In this document: positions 63,895 to 64,000 of the stretch, in pieces
How the letters are laid out: the number at the start of each line of letters is the position of its first letter
How positions within the stretch are numbered: position 1 is the first letter of the stretch
Source of the DNA: Patiria miniata
Taxonomy: Eukaryota; Echinodermata; Asteroidea; Valvatida; Asterinidae
Length of the DNA: 64,000 nucleotides
Direction of reading: 5' to 3'
Assembly (NCBI RefSeq): GCF_015706575.1
Contig: NW_024037048.1
Coordinates: 14,401,512-14,465,511 of the forward strand
Position numbers and translations under genes: made by a program
Notes under the pieces: generated by a model
Database searches by the model: none
Seen by the model: only the letters and a program-made list of their open reading frames with translations
Told to the model about the DNA's origin: nothing

Positions 63895-64000
63895 TTCTCT
63901 TTGAGCATGGTGACTTCTTCCTTGCTGATCTTCCAAGGAAACTTCTCTGTGGTCTCCAGGCTGCTTCCTCATCCAGCATCCAGGGTTTGGAGAGCTCCTT
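63895..64000 (-). pseudogene. SLC12A-like: SLC12A-like chimeric exon F, unit C (cut by window end)
   Basis: The donor half of the exon F fusion is visible (E-derived WMLDEEA region and out-of-frame tail). The window ends before the GLGKIK part. Confidence 0.6.

Noticed and set aside
1-64000. Retrovirus-like or other capsid-bearing element, or LINE coding region
   Set aside because: No reverse transcriptase, integrase or capsid-like frame and no paired long terminal repeats were recognised on either strand.

Overview
The window is AT-rich animal DNA with spliced genes, long introns, polypyrimidine tracts before AG acceptors, AATAAA signals and many small inverted-repeat DNA elements. The two recognisable gene families are a secreted collagen/C1q-domain protein (plus strand) and the cytoplasmic C-terminal part of an SLC12A cation-chloride cotransporter (minus strand). 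Lineage-specific C1q expansions and TAGGCCTA-rich AT DNA suggest a marine invertebrate deuterostome (echinoderm, hemichordate or lancelet). The sequence alone does not settle which. No rRNA, CRISPR, viral or retroelement coding region was recognised.

Layout: a roughly 25-28 kb unit is repeated about two and a half times. Order within a unit on the plus strand: promoter and noncoding exon 1; noncoding exon 2; a 45-50 bp minisatellite; a conserved intron block with CRE-like sites; two diverged roughly 1.2 kb blocks; noncoding exon 3; noncoding exon 4; exon 5 with the whole C1q-like coding sequence; about 1.4 kb of 3' flank; then SLC12A exons on the opposite strand, partly repeated and fused; the same minisatellite in reverse orientation; a roughly 475 bp satellite in three copies; then the next promoter. 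Unit A runs from the window start to about 20 kb (its exons 1-2 lie off the left edge and exon 3 is deleted), unit B from about 20 to 44.8 kb, unit C from about 44.8 kb to the end.

Genes: C1q copies A (6507-7301) and B (34069-34869) are open. Copy C (58831-59554) has a one-base frameshift early in the coding sequence. Each encodes a signal peptide, a cysteine cluster, a Gly-X-Y collagen stalk and a C1q head, the plan of a secreted oligomeric recognition protein. Differences among the heads are almost all amino-acid-changing and clustered, which suggests diversifying selection on a ligand surface. The SLC12A exons (here called A, C, D, F, E, S, T in N-to-C order) never form a complete gene in the window. 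Exons S and T are intact three times. All four full E copies are damaged, and exon F is a fused chimera in every copy.

Mobile DNA: several elements carry clear terminal inverted repeats and, in some cases, an empty site in a sister unit (5750-6173, 31536-32016, 40570-41230 with a nested 40824-41133, 43857-44227, 16554-17251, and larger inverted-repeat structures at 12188-13184 and 13314-16085).
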